The notes: generated from the sequence alone by a model not told the origin. A stretch of DNA of 64,000 nt from Nageia nagi (GCA_050084985.1 JBITNC010000001.1:28334001-28398000); one strand, 5' to 3'; numbered from the stretch's first letter, positions 10,856 through 23,879 are shown. Numbers and translations are program-made.

Positions 10856-12542
10856 AGGTTTTTTTATTTAAAAAAAAAACACTTCTTGTTTTAAAAAAAA
10901 AAAAAAAATAAAAGTAAATAAATTTGTATATATATATATATATAAACAAAATTGAATTTTTTTGTAAAATAATGAGTTTTAATATTTTAAAAAGTTTTTT
11001 TTAGATTTGTTTTTATTGAAAAGTGAGGATTTTTTTAAATCTATTTTTTTAAGGTAACTTTTTAAAATAGAGAGTTTGTTTTTTTTTTTTTTTAAAAAAA
11101 GGAGGAAGTTTTTTTTTATAGACCTTTTATTTATAAAAAGGTGTTTTTTAGTTTGAGCTATTAATTGCTTTATTTGCTAAGTGTAAGCTGTTTTAAAAAA
11201 CTTAATTAATCTTGCAATTAAATATAAAAAGCGGTGTTAATCAAGCATGAATTAATGTAAGCTTGAATTAATATTACTTATAGATTAATTAATTTTAATT
11301 AGTAATATTGATTAATTATGTATAGATTAATATTAATTATGTATGCATGGATTAATAATATTTTATCTTAATGCATGTTTGATGCACACATATGATTGAA
11401 TAAAACTTTAAATGCATGCTTTATTTTTTTTTCAAGTGCATGTTTCTGCTAAGTGGATATTTATTTTTTAAAATGCATGATTTAATATTTTGTCATAATG
11501 CATGTGAATGGATAAAATTTCTTTAAATATTTTTGCCTTATTTTTGATGATAAATTGCAAATAAGAAATCTTTTTAAATCAATTTTTTAAGTAACAAGGG
11601 GGAGAATTTCTTATTTTTGATAATGAACCTTTGTAAAGAGTTTTATTAGAGGTTGTGAAAAAATCCATTGGACTCTTAGGCTCATTTATTGTTACTTAAA
11701 ATTAATAAACTTTTGTAAAGAAATCCATTAGGGGTTGTAACAAAATCTATTGGACTCTTTGGTTCATACTTATGGATGATGTTAGATGTAGTTTTATTTT
11801 TAAAGCATTTTATTTATTTTGCACTTTTACTTTATACACAAAATACACAAATATTGAAAATTGCTTCCTCTTAAAATGAACACATCCATATTTTTTTGTA
11901 CTATGATTTGTTTGAGGAGTCATGAGGTAAGGATAAGACAGATTGAAGCTTTTTAATTCGATGATATAAGTGGTGAAAAGTTTGCACTTCTTAATTATCT
12001 CCAAGTGTTCTATTGATCTGGGTTTAACTCTATATAAGTGGATAGGTAAGTGTGTAGTGATACCATATGTTTGCTAGTCCATTCAAAGATTATTCTGATA
12101 AATTAAAAAAAAATTAAAAACTTAATCAAGATAATTAATTTGGTTGATCCAACATACATCAAAACTTTAAAAAATAGTTAATACTTCTTCTTGTGAGAGT
12201 ATATCGCTACCCAATGTGAACTGGTTGAGGATTAATAGGACTTAAGCTCTTTGAAGGCATATGGATGAAAGCTTAATTTATAAGAAAATAATCTCAACTA
12301 TTCTTTCATCTGAGTGATATTTAGTGATGATAAAATGTTGGATACATGGATATCTGATTATGCACATATTGATTATATTTGCTCATGTAAAGATTTAATG
12401 ATGCATATGTTTTATTGATCATTTTTTTATGGATTGTGATGAAAATATTCACATTAGTTTATATAATTATGATTTTTTTCTTGTATCCTTAGTTGGATGA
12501 AAACTCTTACTAAATAATGATACTGCACTTGTTGATATCCAT

Positions 12543-12895
12543 AGTTGCAAGTTTTAATGGAGTAGTTAAAAGGTTTGCCTTTTTTTATGATTGTAAATTT
12601 TTGGTGTAGTTAAAAGGTTAGCCCTTCTCTATGGTTGTAAATTTTTGATGGAGTAGTTAAAAGGTTCATTCTTTTCCATGGTTGTAAATTTTTGATAGAG
12701 TAGTTAAAAGGTTAGCCCTTCTCCATGATTGAAAATTTGATAGAATGGTTTGCCCTTCTCCATAGTTGAAAATTTGATGAAATGGTTAAAAAGGTTCACC
12801 TTTCTCCATAGTTAAAAATTTGATGGAGTGGTTCATCCTTTTCTATGGTTGAAAATTTGATGAAGCGGTTCATCCCTTTTATAGAATTAAAAAGG
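12543..12895 (+). repeat. Imperfect tandem repeats in the copia A leader
   Basis: About eight copies of a 40-55 bp unit built from GGTTGTAAATTTTTGATGGA, GTAGTTAAAAGGTT and GCCCTTCTCCAT. The repeat also appears, inverted, in copia E near 48950-49100, where phrases like GGAGAAGGGCAAATC and CCACTCCATCCACTAC recur. Confidence 0.7.
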
Positions 12896-13430
12896 TTCAC
12901 CTTATGCCACTTTACTTCCATGAGTAAGAAGTTTATCTATTATGAATAAATACCAATTTACTTTTATTATTGGGAAGTGTATTTATGGTTTGATGGAAGT
13001 TGAATCTTTGTTAATGGATTAATGCTACTTTCATCCATCATTTGTATATTGACTAGTAGCATGGTCAAGTTAGTATTATTTATGATTTGTACATCTCTAT
13101 AAAGAAGCTGACTTATGGCCTTCGATAGTTAAGATGTCATGGTTAAGTAAATCTTATCTTGTGGCATAGTAAATAAGGCATTTGATTGAAGGATTTTGTA
13201 TAGCTTTTAATTATATGATCAAAATGCCTTAATGATTGACTTATATATTTAAAACTTCTCTCATGAATGGTGCATTAGTTGTTAGAAACAATGTAATGAC
13301 TATGAGTTTGGAAGTTGATAAAAGTAATTCATTTGATCTTTCTAAAAATATGCATAACCATATTTTAGATAAATAATTTCTTATGATAGTATATATATGT
13401 GAGAAAGATAGGGAAACAATTGCAACTAAA

Positions 13431-14207
13431 CCTTATTAATTTATGTATTCATATTTGATGGGCCAGTTTCTAACTAAGTTGCTTAGGGGAGTGTCTTATG
13501 TTTTGAATTTTATTGATGAATTTAATAAGATGATATTTGGTTATCTTATTGAGCACTAGGATCAAACCTTTGATAGGTTTAAAGATTTCAAAGCTTTGGT
13601 AGAAAATTAATCTGGATTCAAAATTAAGATGTTAAGATTTGATAATGGAGGTAAATATAATAGTAATAAATTTAATAATTTTTGTATCAAGTATGAAATC
13701 AAGAGGTAGTTTACTATCCCATACACTCCTCAATAGAATGGTGTAGCTAAAAGGAAGAATAGAACCATTCAAGAAATGGCAAGATATATGTTGAAAGATC
13801 TTCCTAACCTCTTATAGGGTGAAATCATAAATACTACAATCTTCATCTTAAATAGGTATCTTATGAAAGTAGTTGAAGGTAAAACTCTGTATGAGACATA
13901 AAAAGGAAAGAAATCTAACATATCTCATTTTAGGATCTTTAGTTGTGATGCCTATGCCTTTGTTATTCCTAAAAAGAAGAAGAAGTTGGATAAGAGATCT
14001 GAAAGGTGTATCTTTATGAGCTATGATAATCAGTATAGAGGCTACATGATATACCAACCTTCTTCTCATGTAATATTTATATCAAAAGATATAAAGTTCA
14101 ATAAACTTCTTAAAGAGTCTACTCCTTATGAGAACCTTGATGAAGGTGATGATTTTTCTATTATTTCTAACTGGTTGGATGTCAGTGTGGATTTGTCATC
14201 TAAATAA
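13431..14207 (+). pseudogene. Copia A integrase
   Basis: Copia integrase core and C-terminus with a few stops. Pieces in order are LLRGVSYVLNFIDEFNKM, RFKDFKALVEN, MLRFDNGGKYNSN (second catalytic Asp in FDNGG), YTPQQNGVAKRKNRTIQEMA (catalytic Glu replaced by Lys at 13749-13751), ILNRYLMKVVEGKTLYE and FRIFSCDAYAFVIPKKK. The last 73 residues, from 13986, are open (DKRSERCIFMSYDNQYRGY). The N-terminal zinc region and the first catalytic Asp are not visible: a broken YSYLMGQ occupies that place. Confidence 0.85.
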
Positions 14208-14259
14208 TAAAACTCTCTAACATAAAAGATAACAAGGAGAATGACCATTAATAATTTTT

Positions 14260-15040
14260 TTTTTCTCAAAATTGATTACAAGAATGAGCCCTCATCCTAC
14301 AAAGAAGCTTCAAAGCACAAGTGCTGGGTGAATGTAATGAATGTGAAGTATGAGATTCTAATGAAGTATCAAATTTAGGATTTGATTTTTTATCCTAATA
14401 AATAAAATGTAATTGGTAACAAATGGATTTATAAGGTTAAATATAACTTAGTTGGAGAGATTGAGAAATACAAAATAAGGTAAGTAGATAAGAATTTTGC
14501 TCAAAAATATGGAGTTGATTATGAGAAAACATTTACTTCAGTGAAAAAGATGCTTACTATCAAGGTAATCTTTGCTCTTTTAGCAGCTCAGGGATGAAAA
14601 GTTTTACAATTTGATATCAAAAGTGATTTTTTCAATGGTGGTTTAGATGTGAAAATCTACATGAATCAACCATAATGGTTTATTATTGAAGATAAATAAT
14701 CTTTTATATGTAAGTAAAATAAATTTTTGTATGGACTTAAGCTAGCACTTAGGGCCTGGTATAAAAATATTTCAAGATACTTTGAAGACATTGGATTTTC
14801 TAAATGCTTCTCTGACATAAATCTTTATGTGTTCAACCAAAGATAAGACTTGATCTTGATTCTTCTCTATGTGGATGATCTGTTGATTATAGGGAATAAT
14901 ATGGTCCTCATATAAGATTGCATATCTAAACTTAAGGTAACTTTTGAAGTAATTGATCTTGGTATATTACATTACTACCTTAGTATGTAAGTGTACTAAT
15001 ACAAGGATTATACTTACTTTAGTTAATTCAAATATATCTC
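14260..15040 (+). pseudogene. Copia A reverse transcriptase
   Basis: RT following integrase in the copia order. Visible motifs are YKVKYN-like GNKWIYKVKYNLVG, NFAQKYGVDYEKTFTSVKKM, KVLQFDIKSDFFNGGLDVKIYMNQP, WYKNISRYFEDIGFSKC and the active-site LILILLYVDDLLIIGNN, in which YVDD is intact. Many in-frame TAG/TAA codons and two indels disrupt the frame. Confidence 0.85.
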
Positions 15041-15821
15041 AGATCTCTTACAAAAATTTAGAATGGAGGATTGCAAGCACACTGCAATCCTAATCTCTCA
15101 TAGTCACTTTATCTCTTAGTTCTAAATCTCAGTTGGCAGATGCTATGACTTATAAGCAACTAATAGTTAGTCTTATTTATTTAAATATATATAGGAACAA
15201 ATATTGCCATGAATTTGATGGATTGCTTTATGCAAAAGCTATATGTTGAGCTCTTTAATATTGCTAAGTAAATTTTGAGATAAGTTGTAGGTACTAAAGA
15301 TCTTGCTTTTAAGTATGACAAGTTGCCCTCATTTGTTCTCTCAAAATTTTTAGATTCTAACTATAAAGGAGATAGAGATGATAAGAAATCAATGTCTACT
15401 TGTGTGTTTAGCATTGGTTTAGGTGTTATCTCTTGGACATCCAAGAATCAACCTATTACTGCTCTCTCTACCATTGAGGTTGAATATCATGCAATGTTAG
15501 TTGCAGCCTAGGAAGCTATTTGGTTGAGGTATCTTCTGAAAGATATAGGGTATGAGCAAGTTCATACATCTCAATTTTTTTCAGATAATTAGTTAGCTAT
15601 TACTTTGGCAAAGAATTCTATTTTCCATCAAATAATAAAGTATGTAGAAATCCAAACCCACTTCATCAAAGAAAAGGTTTTAAATGGTCTTTTATACTTG
15701 TAGTATTATCCATCAATCTTAATTTTTGTTGATTTGTTCACCAAGCCCCTTCATGAAGCTAAATTCTATCAGCTTAAGAAGTCTATTGGGTTGGTGAAGT
15801 TTCCTTTAAAAAGGGAGTAAA
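15041..15821 (+). pseudogene. Copia A RNase H and C-terminus
   Basis: The RNase H end of pol. A 62-residue open part at 15323-15511 reads KFLDSNYKGDRDDKKSMSTC then ISWTSKNQPITALSTIEVEYHAM, the conserved copia RNase H block (S-T-x-E-A/V-E-Y). It continues as DNQLAI-like and HFIKEKVLNG pieces and ends KSIGLVKFPLKRE then TAA at about 15819. Stops sit at several former Gln codons. Confidence 0.8.
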
Positions 15822-16858
15822 TATTAAATTATTATTGAATCCATTGTAATTTCTTTCTTAATAAAATTGTTGAACTTGTGTTTGGTTCATATACTTCATT
15901 TATATAGTCCTCTATTTAGTAACTATAAGAATAGGATTGGCATCTTAGTGATGACTTATAATGTACCTCAAATCCAAGCACATTATATCAGAGAGAAATT
16001 TCTTAATGCAATAACTACATTTCTATTTATTTAACTTTGTCTCTCTTGATTTACTCACTAGCCACTTTAAAAACATTATTGTGCATACTTTGAAAGTTTC
16101 TTATGGTAGTGAAGTTATTTTCAAAGGGGAGTGAAAGTTGAATTTATGTTTGTGATAAAAAATTCATCCCTATAAGGCTATTTTTTCTATATATTATTGA
16201 TCTAATTGTATACTTTTATGGGTAGTTCATTTTGTGTGAGAAACTCATTGTATGTTTTGTTTTGTTATCACTATGTAAGGAATCAGTATGTGTTTGTTAG
16301 CACTACTTGGTTATCCATATGTGAGTAACTTATATATGCACATATAATTTTTTTGTTATTGATAAACACATGTTTCTAATATATAGTAGATGACTATAAG
16401 CATTGGCTTGGCATCTTTGTGATGACTTATAATACATCATTGAGTAGTTTATGGATGGTATTACTTAGTTTATTTATCTTATGATTGATTATTTATCTTA
16501 TGATTGATATGAATATTATATGATGCATCTAACTAATCTTATTTATGAGTTGCTTGTAGGTTGCAAGTTTCATATTGAGAGTGTAGGTTACTTACTTCAT
16601 GTGGGTAGGCTCATGGAGGCTCATATGTCAACTTAGTGTTGATTGACTACACTTACGGTGAAACTAGTTGTGATTAATAATTGTATTATAAATCATTTTA
16701 TCAAATGGTATTGTAATGAGTTTCAAACTAAGATATTGCTTATTTCTCATTGATGTAAAACTTCTCATCTCCTCTTGTATCTCTTTGGAGAGAACTCTTT
16801 GTTACTCTATCTTTCTTCTTCTCTCTATGCTCTATTTCAATATTTCATTAAGAGGAAG
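15822..16858 (+). other. 3' untranslated tail of copia A
   Basis: No reading frame. Three imperfect phrases of the type TATGTGAGTAACTTATATATGC recur between 16230 and 16340, and copia B has the same phrases near 46910-47050. It ends in a short purine tract before the 3' LTR. Confidence 0.55.
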
Positions 16859-17336
16859 TGTTAGAATTTGTAATGTAATATTGTATAATATCTCTTCTTA
16901 ATGTAAATTCACTTAATACTTAAAATAACATTAGATACCTTAAAGTATTAAAGTAATAAAAATAAAATAAAGATTAAAAATAGATATAAGTTTAAAAATA
17001 GGTAAAGGATTAAAAATAGAAAAGGGATTAATTATAGAGTAGGTTTTTTCTTATAAAAAAAGAATAACCCTCCCCTTCTCTAGTTACACAATTGTAATGC
17101 AAGCTTTGCAATAAGTTTAAAGTGAGAGAGAGAGAAAAAAGATTTTGTAAGAGAAGTCCTTGAGAATAAAAAATATCTTAGTTAGTGGATGTACTCTCAA
17201 GAAGGGAGGAACCATTTTATATCTTATGTTATTTATGTGATTGGTTTTAATTATTATGCTATTGTGTTGATGTTGAAAGTGCCTTCTTGGGATCTTAAGA
17301 GATTAGAAGTTAATTTAGAAAAGGTTAATTTCTTTA
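16859..17336 (+). repeat. 3' LTR of copia A (478 bp)
   Basis: Starts TGTTAGAATTTGTAATGTAA just after a short purine tract (AAGAGGAAG) and ends AATTTCTTTA, with the terminal CA decayed to TA. It is followed by the ATTAT target duplication. TATA-like TATAAAAAAAG lies near 17052. Confidence 0.9.
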
Positions 17337-17341
17337 ATTAT

Positions 17342-18309
17342 ATGCACTAGGAACAATGTTTTATCAAAAAGATACATAATACAAGGAAAGAGCTATCTAT
17401 TATCTTAGCAAAACATTTATTAATTATGAGACTAGATACATTCATATGGAAAAGATTTGCTATGGTATTGTGTTTACTACTAAAAAATTTAGGATTATTT
17501 ATTATATTACACTACATATGTTATTAGTATTGTTAACCCATTGAAATATCTTGTGGCTAAGTAGCATCTATCAGCTAGACTTGCAAAGTAACTAATGTTA
17601 TTGTAAGAATTTGACATCAATGTTGTAAAAAAAATCTATCAAAGGCCAAACAATCAAAGATTTGATAGTTGATTTCCTTCAAGATGAGGATGCAATCATC
17701 CATGGAGAATTTTCAAATATCTTCTAAGAATAACCATGCCACCAACAGTGTGAAGACCTATTAGAGGGCTACCAGTGGCATGACTATGATAAGATCTCGA
17801 ACTCTAATGAGTACATATGTCTCACGAAAGATGAGCCCATTATATGGACCTTATATTTTGATGGTTCAAAATGTTCTCATGGAGCAGGGGCAATTATTAT
17901 CTTGGTATCTCCTATAAATAAGTTTGAAAAATATACTATTTAGAATATTCCAAGAACTAACAATAGGCACACAGATGCAATGACAAGTGCAACCTCTCTA
18001 GCACCAACTGAAATTGAAAATGAACAGACCATCCTCACAATTTGTAAGTTAAACTCTCCTTATATGGATCATATGGATGAGATTCATACTTGTATTATTT
18101 ATAAGAGAATGATTTTTAGAATTGATACATTTGATATCTATAATTATTTGAAAAATCAAACAATTCCTAAAAATTTTGATAGAAATAAAAAAGTGAGATT
18201 GAAGAGAACTACAGTAAGATATGTGATCATTAGAGAAGTCTTATATAGGAGATCATTTGATGGTGCATTATTGAGATGCTTAACACAAGATGAGATAACT
18301 ACTACCTTG
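17342..18309 (+). pseudogene. Gypsy-1 RT C-terminus and RNase H
   Basis: Sequence to the right of the copia A insertion continues the interrupted gene. It has AIYYLSKTFINYETRYIHMEK, the RT connection typical of gypsy, then a frameshifted stretch, then at 17850 TLYFDGSKCSHGAG with the first RNase H Asp. Open frame 17980-18312 holds the remaining RNase H-integrase linker, with LAPTEIENEQTILTICKLN. The copy of ATTAT at 17337-17341 is the target duplication of copia A, so it should be removed when joining the halves. Confidence 0.75.
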
Positions 18310-19383
18310 TAACAAGCTCATGATGGTTTATGTGGTGGCCATTTTCATGTGAAGGTAGTACACATAAAAATTTTGAGGATTGGTTATTATTGGCCTACTA
18401 TGAAAGAAGCTTGTAAAGATCATGTAAAACTTGTTTTTAATGATAAAAATATACAAATTTAGAAAATCAACCAACATAAGAATTGCATTGTATTATTTCT
18501 CCATGGCCATTTGCTACTTGGGACATTGATTTGATTGGCATGATTAATCCTAATTCTAGGGAAGGGCACAAGTTTGTCATCATAGCTACAGAATTTAGTA
18601 CCAAGTGGGTGGAGGCTATCCTAATGAAATTAATTACTCAAGCCAAAATAATTGCATTCCTTACTAAAAATATCATCATAAAGTTTGGTGTACCACACAG
18701 GTTGATCATGGACAATGGTCCAAAATTCAAAGGTAAGGACATGAAAGCATTTTGTAAGAAATTTCATATTATGCAAATATTTTCATCAGTATATTACCCT
18801 TAAGGAAATGGTCAAGCTAAAGCAATAAATAAGACAATCAAGAGCATTCTTACCAAAACATAGGATAAATAAAAGAAGGATTAGCACAACCAATTACCAT
18901 ATGCATAATGGGCATATAGAACTAACATTCATATAGCCACTAGGGCAACATCATTCTCATTAGTATATGGGGATAAGGCCATTGTCCCATTAGAATTGGA
19001 AATCCCCTCTCTTAGGATTTTGTTGCAAGATGATATTTCAGATGAAGATGCAAGAAAAGCAAGATTGCAATAGCTAGAATTGTTAGATGAGAAAAGGATC
19101 AGAGCCATTGAACATCAAAAGGTGTACCATACAAAAATCCAAAGAGTACTTGGTAAGAAGATCAAAGCAAAAGAATTCCAAGTGGGAGATCTAGTGTTAA
19201 AAGAGAACATAAATAAGATAATAGAAAATGATGAAGCAAAAGGAAAATTTGAACCCAATTAGTTTGGCCCATTTGTTGTCATTAAAGTAACAGGTTCATG
19301 AGCATACAAATCATCATCCATGGATAGCAAGGAAGAACCAAAGAAATTCAATTTGATCCATCTCAAATGTTTCTACACTTAAG
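18310..19383 (+). pseudogene. Gypsy-1 integrase
   Basis: The enzyme that would insert element cDNA. An HHCC-type N-terminal zinc region is visible (AHDGLCGGHFHVK, YYWPTMKEACKDHV), with damage to the distal Cys pair. The core has WDIDLIGMINP (first Asp), IMDNGPKFKG (second Asp), and then GQAKAINKT, where the catalytic Glu is Lys (18819-18821). The C-terminal part holds GDLVLKEN and KKFNLIHLKCFYT followed by a stop near 19381. Stops at several former Gln codons and the Glu-to-Lys change make it inactive. Confidence 0.85.
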
Positions 19384-20654
19384 ATATGACAAACTCGTGC
19401 CCTGAAAACCACCAAATTCATGAGAAGAGGCATGCATACTTTTATTTTTGCAAAATTCAAAGCATTCCATGATGCTAGCAGCATGTGACTATCTACATGA
19501 TGCTAATGATGTGGGGAAAAAAGAAAAAAGAAAGAAAAAAGAAAAATAAAATAATGATAGTATAATATCTTTAGATCATAGACAAAATATATGATTATTG
19601 ATGGCCAATGACATAGCTAGGGAGAGTTTGCTCATTTAAAAAGTAAACCAATGATGCAATTATGAGCAAGATGTTGACATTGGATCATCTCCAACGAACA
19701 ATGCAACTTGATATGTATCCACATGGTTTTTTCTTTGAACCAACCCAAAGCATAATATCTTCGAATCATAGATATAAAACATATGATCATCGATGGCTAA
19801 TGATATGACTAGTGAAAGTTCACTCACTTAAAAGCAAACCAACGATGCAATCGTAAGCATAAAGTTGATATTGGATCATCTCTAATGGATGATGCAACTT
19901 GCTATGTATCCACATGATTTTTGCTTTGAACCAATTCACAGCATAATATCTTCAGATCATAGATATAAGATGTATGTTTATCAATGGCCATCGATACAGT
20001 TAATGAGAGTTCACTCACTTAAAAGATAAACTAATGATGTAGCTATAAGTAGATTGTTGATATTGACTCATCATCAATGGATGACACAACTCACTATGCA
20101 TCCACACCATTTTTATGACTAACACTTCATTGCAAGTATCTACATCCTAAGGAGTAGAAGAAAATACAGAGAAACCCACATCGTTAATGGTATGCACACT
20201 ATTCCCTACACCACCAGTGACATTCATTTCATCTTAGTCAAAGTGAATCCTCTCTGTTTCAAAGCATGTATGTAAGTGTGAATGCTTCTTGAGTATCAAA
20301 CATGATGGAATGGCTGGATTCATTATTGGAATAGTACAAGGAAAAAATCACATATCCCATCTCCAAAATTGGATATGGAACCATCCAGCTACATCATCAC
20401 AGTCATTTCCATCATCTAAACAACATCGTTCCTAGAGAGAGACTCTTTAGCAAATTTTACCTTGGTTGCACCATTAAAGGATCTTTCCTAGGGTATCCAA
20501 GTCAAAAGGGGGTAGCAAGAAACTCTCATCTTCATCATTTCCAACAAGGGGTAGTGCAATAAAGAGTTCAAAGTTCTCAAAACATTTTCTTCTACACTTC
20601 TTCTTTGGATATGTAATTTCATTACTTCAATCACACATCCAAAGAGGGGCAAAA
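19384..20654 (+). repeat. 3' untranslated tail of gypsy-1 with about 190-bp tandem repeats
   Basis: Non-coding tail between integrase and 3' LTR. Three imperfect copies of a unit starting at a CATAATATCTT-like motif lie at 19561, 19751 and 19942, giving a period of 190-191 bp to about 20130. Each copy has GATCATCGATGGC-like, GAGAGTTCACTCACTTAAAA and ATGTATCCACA blocks. The same unit occurs in F from about 55549 and 55738. The tail ends in the polypurine tract AAAGAGGGGCAAAA at 20641-20654, next to the LTR. Confidence 0.75.
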
Positions 20655-21244
20655 TGAAGATGCCTAAAAATGAATTATTATTTATTAAATAATTCATTTT
20701 AGAACTTCAATTATGTATTATGTTAAAAAGGGGTTGAAAATACCCAAAGCTATGTAATTGATGTAATGGACCCTTATGGCATGTACAAGGGGTCAAAAAT
20801 ATCAAAGTCATGTAAATATGTATTATATATAAAGGCATCAAATGATAACCTTAAAATTTATAGAAAAATGAATATGAGGAGGATTCTAAAGAGATTCTAG
20901 CACATGTTACATCACTCTATTATGCATAAATATTATTTGTATCTAATGATTCTTTTGTTTTCTCATTGCTACATTCTTGATTATATTTGTTATATTGCTT
21001 ATTTTAGGCCACTAGCCACGTACCTCTTCTAGGCTACCAATGACGGTCAATTTAATGAATGTATGATTATCTTTCATGTATGTTTCCCTTAACAGAATGA
21101 ACATGCAATGTAATTAAGAACATATATACTTTTGTTATTTATTATTTCCATATTTTAGATATATGCGATAATAAAAATAAAGTAGACCAATAGTGCATTA
21201 ATTAAACCCTAACTAATAACTATATGCTTTATTTTGAGTCTATA
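20655..21244 (+). repeat. 3' LTR of gypsy-1 (about 590 bp)
   Basis: Begins TGAAGATGCCTAAAAATGAA directly after the polypurine tract and ends TCTATA (decayed TCTACA). It shares block order with both F LTRs: the AATAATTCATTTT start, AAAAAGGGGTTGAAA, and the terminal TTTTAGATATATG region. Only its last 100 bp are matched in this window by the truncated 5' LTR. Confidence 0.8.
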
Positions 21245-21256
21245 ATAATGTATCAT

Positions 21257-21398
21257 CAATCAACATCCTGATCATTAAGCTCATAATGAGTACTATGTGG
21301 ATCATCATCATCACCACTAGCACTCCTCAATCAACATCATGATCACTAAGCTCATAATGAGCATTATGTGGATGATCATCACCATCACCACCACCACT
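21257..21398 (+). repeat. Two direct repeats of about 71 bp
   Basis: CAATCAACATCCTGATCATT starts at 21257 and CAATCAACATCATGATCACT at 21328. Each is followed by AAGCTCATAATGAG and a GATCATCATCACCA stretch. On the minus strand the unit reads as an acidic Asp/His-rich peptide (DGDDHPHNAHYELSDHDVD), suggesting a coding duplication in the gene-like remnant. Confidence 0.65.
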
Positions 21399-23879
21399 CC
21401 TATCCTCAACAGTTTGATTCTCAGGAGTATGATCATCAACTTGTATTGATACTAATGATGAAGCTTAATGTAATTAAAAAATAAATAAATATTAGTAAAT
21501 AAATAAAAATTAAAAATCTTGATTACATAATAAAATGAATTGAAAGCTCATAAAGTATCACTAATTACTTACCTCCTCTACCAATGTGATCAGTGTACTG
21601 AATCTTTATTTAAGTCCATAAGCCAATTCCTTTGATGTTGGAAGTCTTCCAAATCTTTGGTACTATAAAATAATATATATTTAATTAAATAATATTACCA
21701 TTACTTAACTACTTCTTTTAAAATATTAAATAATTTACAAATATACTCACAAATGTGGCCTCAAATCCATATTTTCCTATGTTACATGTATGATGCATAC
21801 CATCAATTGATTTTGATATAATAAAGGTACAATATGTGAAGATTTTTCCCACAACAAAGGTTCATCTATGGAATTGCAGTGCCCTTCATATATTAATACA
21901 AAGAGATTATCATTATTGTTAACATAATGAGAAGCATGTCAAGTGATGAGATTGAGGTTTGTTAGGTGACTGTACACATGTCAAGTATGAATATGTTATT
22001 GTTGGGTATATACCAGGGTTATTGAGCATAGTATAAGAATGGTCAATTATGTCGGGTATGAATATGCTGCTATCAAAGTAGAAGATTAGCTATTTAATAA
22101 TAATGATTTTTGATATGTTATATGGTATGTGTTCCTAGTTAGATGGTGAAAATAAACTAATTCCAAGTGATGACATCAATAGAGTAAAAGCCACTCTAAA
22201 TGAACTATTTCCAACACTTAAGAAATTGATATAATGAGGAAGTGAATTTGAGTACCGAAAAGACAAAGAAGCAAAAGAGAATACCATCACATGACATCAA
22301 TGTGGAGATAGTGAATGAAAAATGAATTGAGTTCAGTAGTTTAGATAGGAGAATATCAATGGTAAATGGGTTGAGTACCAACAAGGTGGTTGAAGGACTG
22401 ATAAAGGAAGACAAAGGCACATGCCACCAATGAATGATTTAAGTAATAAAATGCAAGTCCAAAATACTCTAAGTTGAGTGAAGTGGATGAAAGAGTGTAA
22501 ACGAGGAAACATTAAGGACCGATAGGAATATGCTTGCTAAAATTACACTAGTTTTGGGAGTATAAGAATGAATTGAATCCAATGGATGAATACAACAAAA
22601 GGATGGTGTTCAAAAATACAAAGGTTCCAACACCTTAGGCAAAGAGACTAGAAGGCAGTGAAGTTAAGTACAAGTGAAGGAGATAAAATAAAGTGTTATT
22701 AGAGAGTGATGTCAACAATTTAGTGATATACAAAAATGCAATAGTGATTTAATTAAAAAAGTTTGAAGGTGATCAAGTTAAAGAACTAGTAAAGAAAATA
22801 AAGTGAAGAAATAAGGTAAGGTACCAACATGTGATATTAGTATTTCAAAGAATACTCAAAATGAACTAAGATTGATAGTCTAGATACATGATGACAACAA
22901 AATAAGAAATAAGTACCAACAAGTAGCAGAAGAGCAAAGGAGAGACCAGTAGATAATGTAAGCAATAGAAGATAAGGTATATTAATAGTAATTTCGATCA
23001 TTGTAAAGCTTGGATATGTCAAAGAGAGTTTTAACCATTGGAATAAAGGTTGAAGGATAAATCTAATGCTGGTAATTAAGAAAAGGGCCTAGATAGTAAG
23101 TGAAATTATTGAATATCATTATAATGTATTGGTAAGGGAGTTCTAATATCAAAATGAAGCTTAGATAATAGATCTAATAACAAAAAGCATGTAAGGGGAC
23201 TAGACATTAGTATAAATCAAATGTTAAGTGTCAAAATGTAAGGAACAATATCAAAAAGCATAAAAGAGATCCAAAATTCATGGAGAAAGTGCCAAAATTC
23301 TATATAGTACATCATATATGCATGATAGTTATTATTGGCCTTCATAAACATTCAATTCTATCAAAGGAGTGGACACATATGTTTAGGAGTTATTATGTAA
23401 CTGAAAAACTATTACTGTCATATTGAAATGAAGTTGACATATGGAGCTAAAAATTACACATATATGTAATTACCAAAGATATGTATAGAGGATTTACTGC
23501 TACTATTAGTAATTACAAGGATCGAGTAATAAGTATCATATTATCAAGGAACATATGGATCATCTGTAGTTGCTATTATAATGAGAATGATCAAGGTAAA
23601 CTAAATACAGAGGAGATGCAATGAGCAAACATGATAAAATAGATGACTATAGTATTTTGATATATGTATGAATGAGTGTAATACTAATAAAGAGTAAATA
23701 GTTATAGATTGGCAAAGATGATAGTGAAGTGGCTATGAAGGTTGATAGCAAGATTGAAACAAAGATAATTGAGAGAGTGAAGGTTGAAGAGATAGATCAC
23801 TAAGGATCTTTGAGTAAGGGTTTGATAATTCATTGTCAAAATTTGCTAAACTATTGGTTTGTTAAGTTGGTGCATGGTA

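Larger units (their letters stand above)
10025..13430 (+). other. Long untranslated leader of copia A
   Basis: About 3.4 kb with no gag-like frame. It holds homopolymer and AT tracts (for example TATATATATATATATATA near 10927-10944), a GC-rich island at 10695-10855, and imperfect tandem repeats at 12543-12895. The phrase around 11640-11760 (ATCCATTGGACTCTTAGG) recurs at 42270 in copia B. Very short stretches near 13290-13370 could be the last trace of gag but are not recognisable. Confidence 0.6.
9531..17336 (+). mobile_element. Ty1/copia retrotransposon A, nested in gypsy-1
   Basis: A full-length 7,806-bp insertion with LTRs at 9531-10010 and 16859-17336 and a perfect 5-bp target duplication ATTAT (9526-9530 and 17337-17341). 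The integrase-before-RT order identifies copia. It has a very long leader, and I see no gag or protease between the leader and integrase, so it is an internally deleted, dead copy. The same family gave copia B and E: LTR starts TGTTAGAAT/TGTTGGAAT, a shared leader phrase near 11640/42250 and similar pol. Confidence 0.9.
5518..21244 (+). mobile_element. Tat-like Ty3/gypsy retrotransposon gypsy-1 (nested, 15.7 kb span)
   Basis: Plus-strand element in the order LTR remnant, primer site, gag, protease, RT, [copia A insertion], RT-RNase H, integrase, tandem-repeat tail, polypurine tract, 3' LTR. Without copia A it is about 7.9 kb. The protease region carries the plant Tat/Ogre-type signature: DNGLAINVC, then LLGGLWIHDMDAVPSTLH. 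The integrase has no chromodomain, which also fits Tat rather than chromoviruses. Its 5' LTR is cut by G0. All coding regions carry stops, so the element is dead. Confidence 0.85.

Noticed and set aside
13848-14069. Minus-strand frame of 73 codons in copia A
   Set aside because: Antisense to the integrase C-terminus, which has clear family motifs.
18483-18803. Functional integrase gene from an intact open frame
   Set aside because: The frame covers only the first two catalytic Asp residues; it stops before the Glu block, which itself is Lys.
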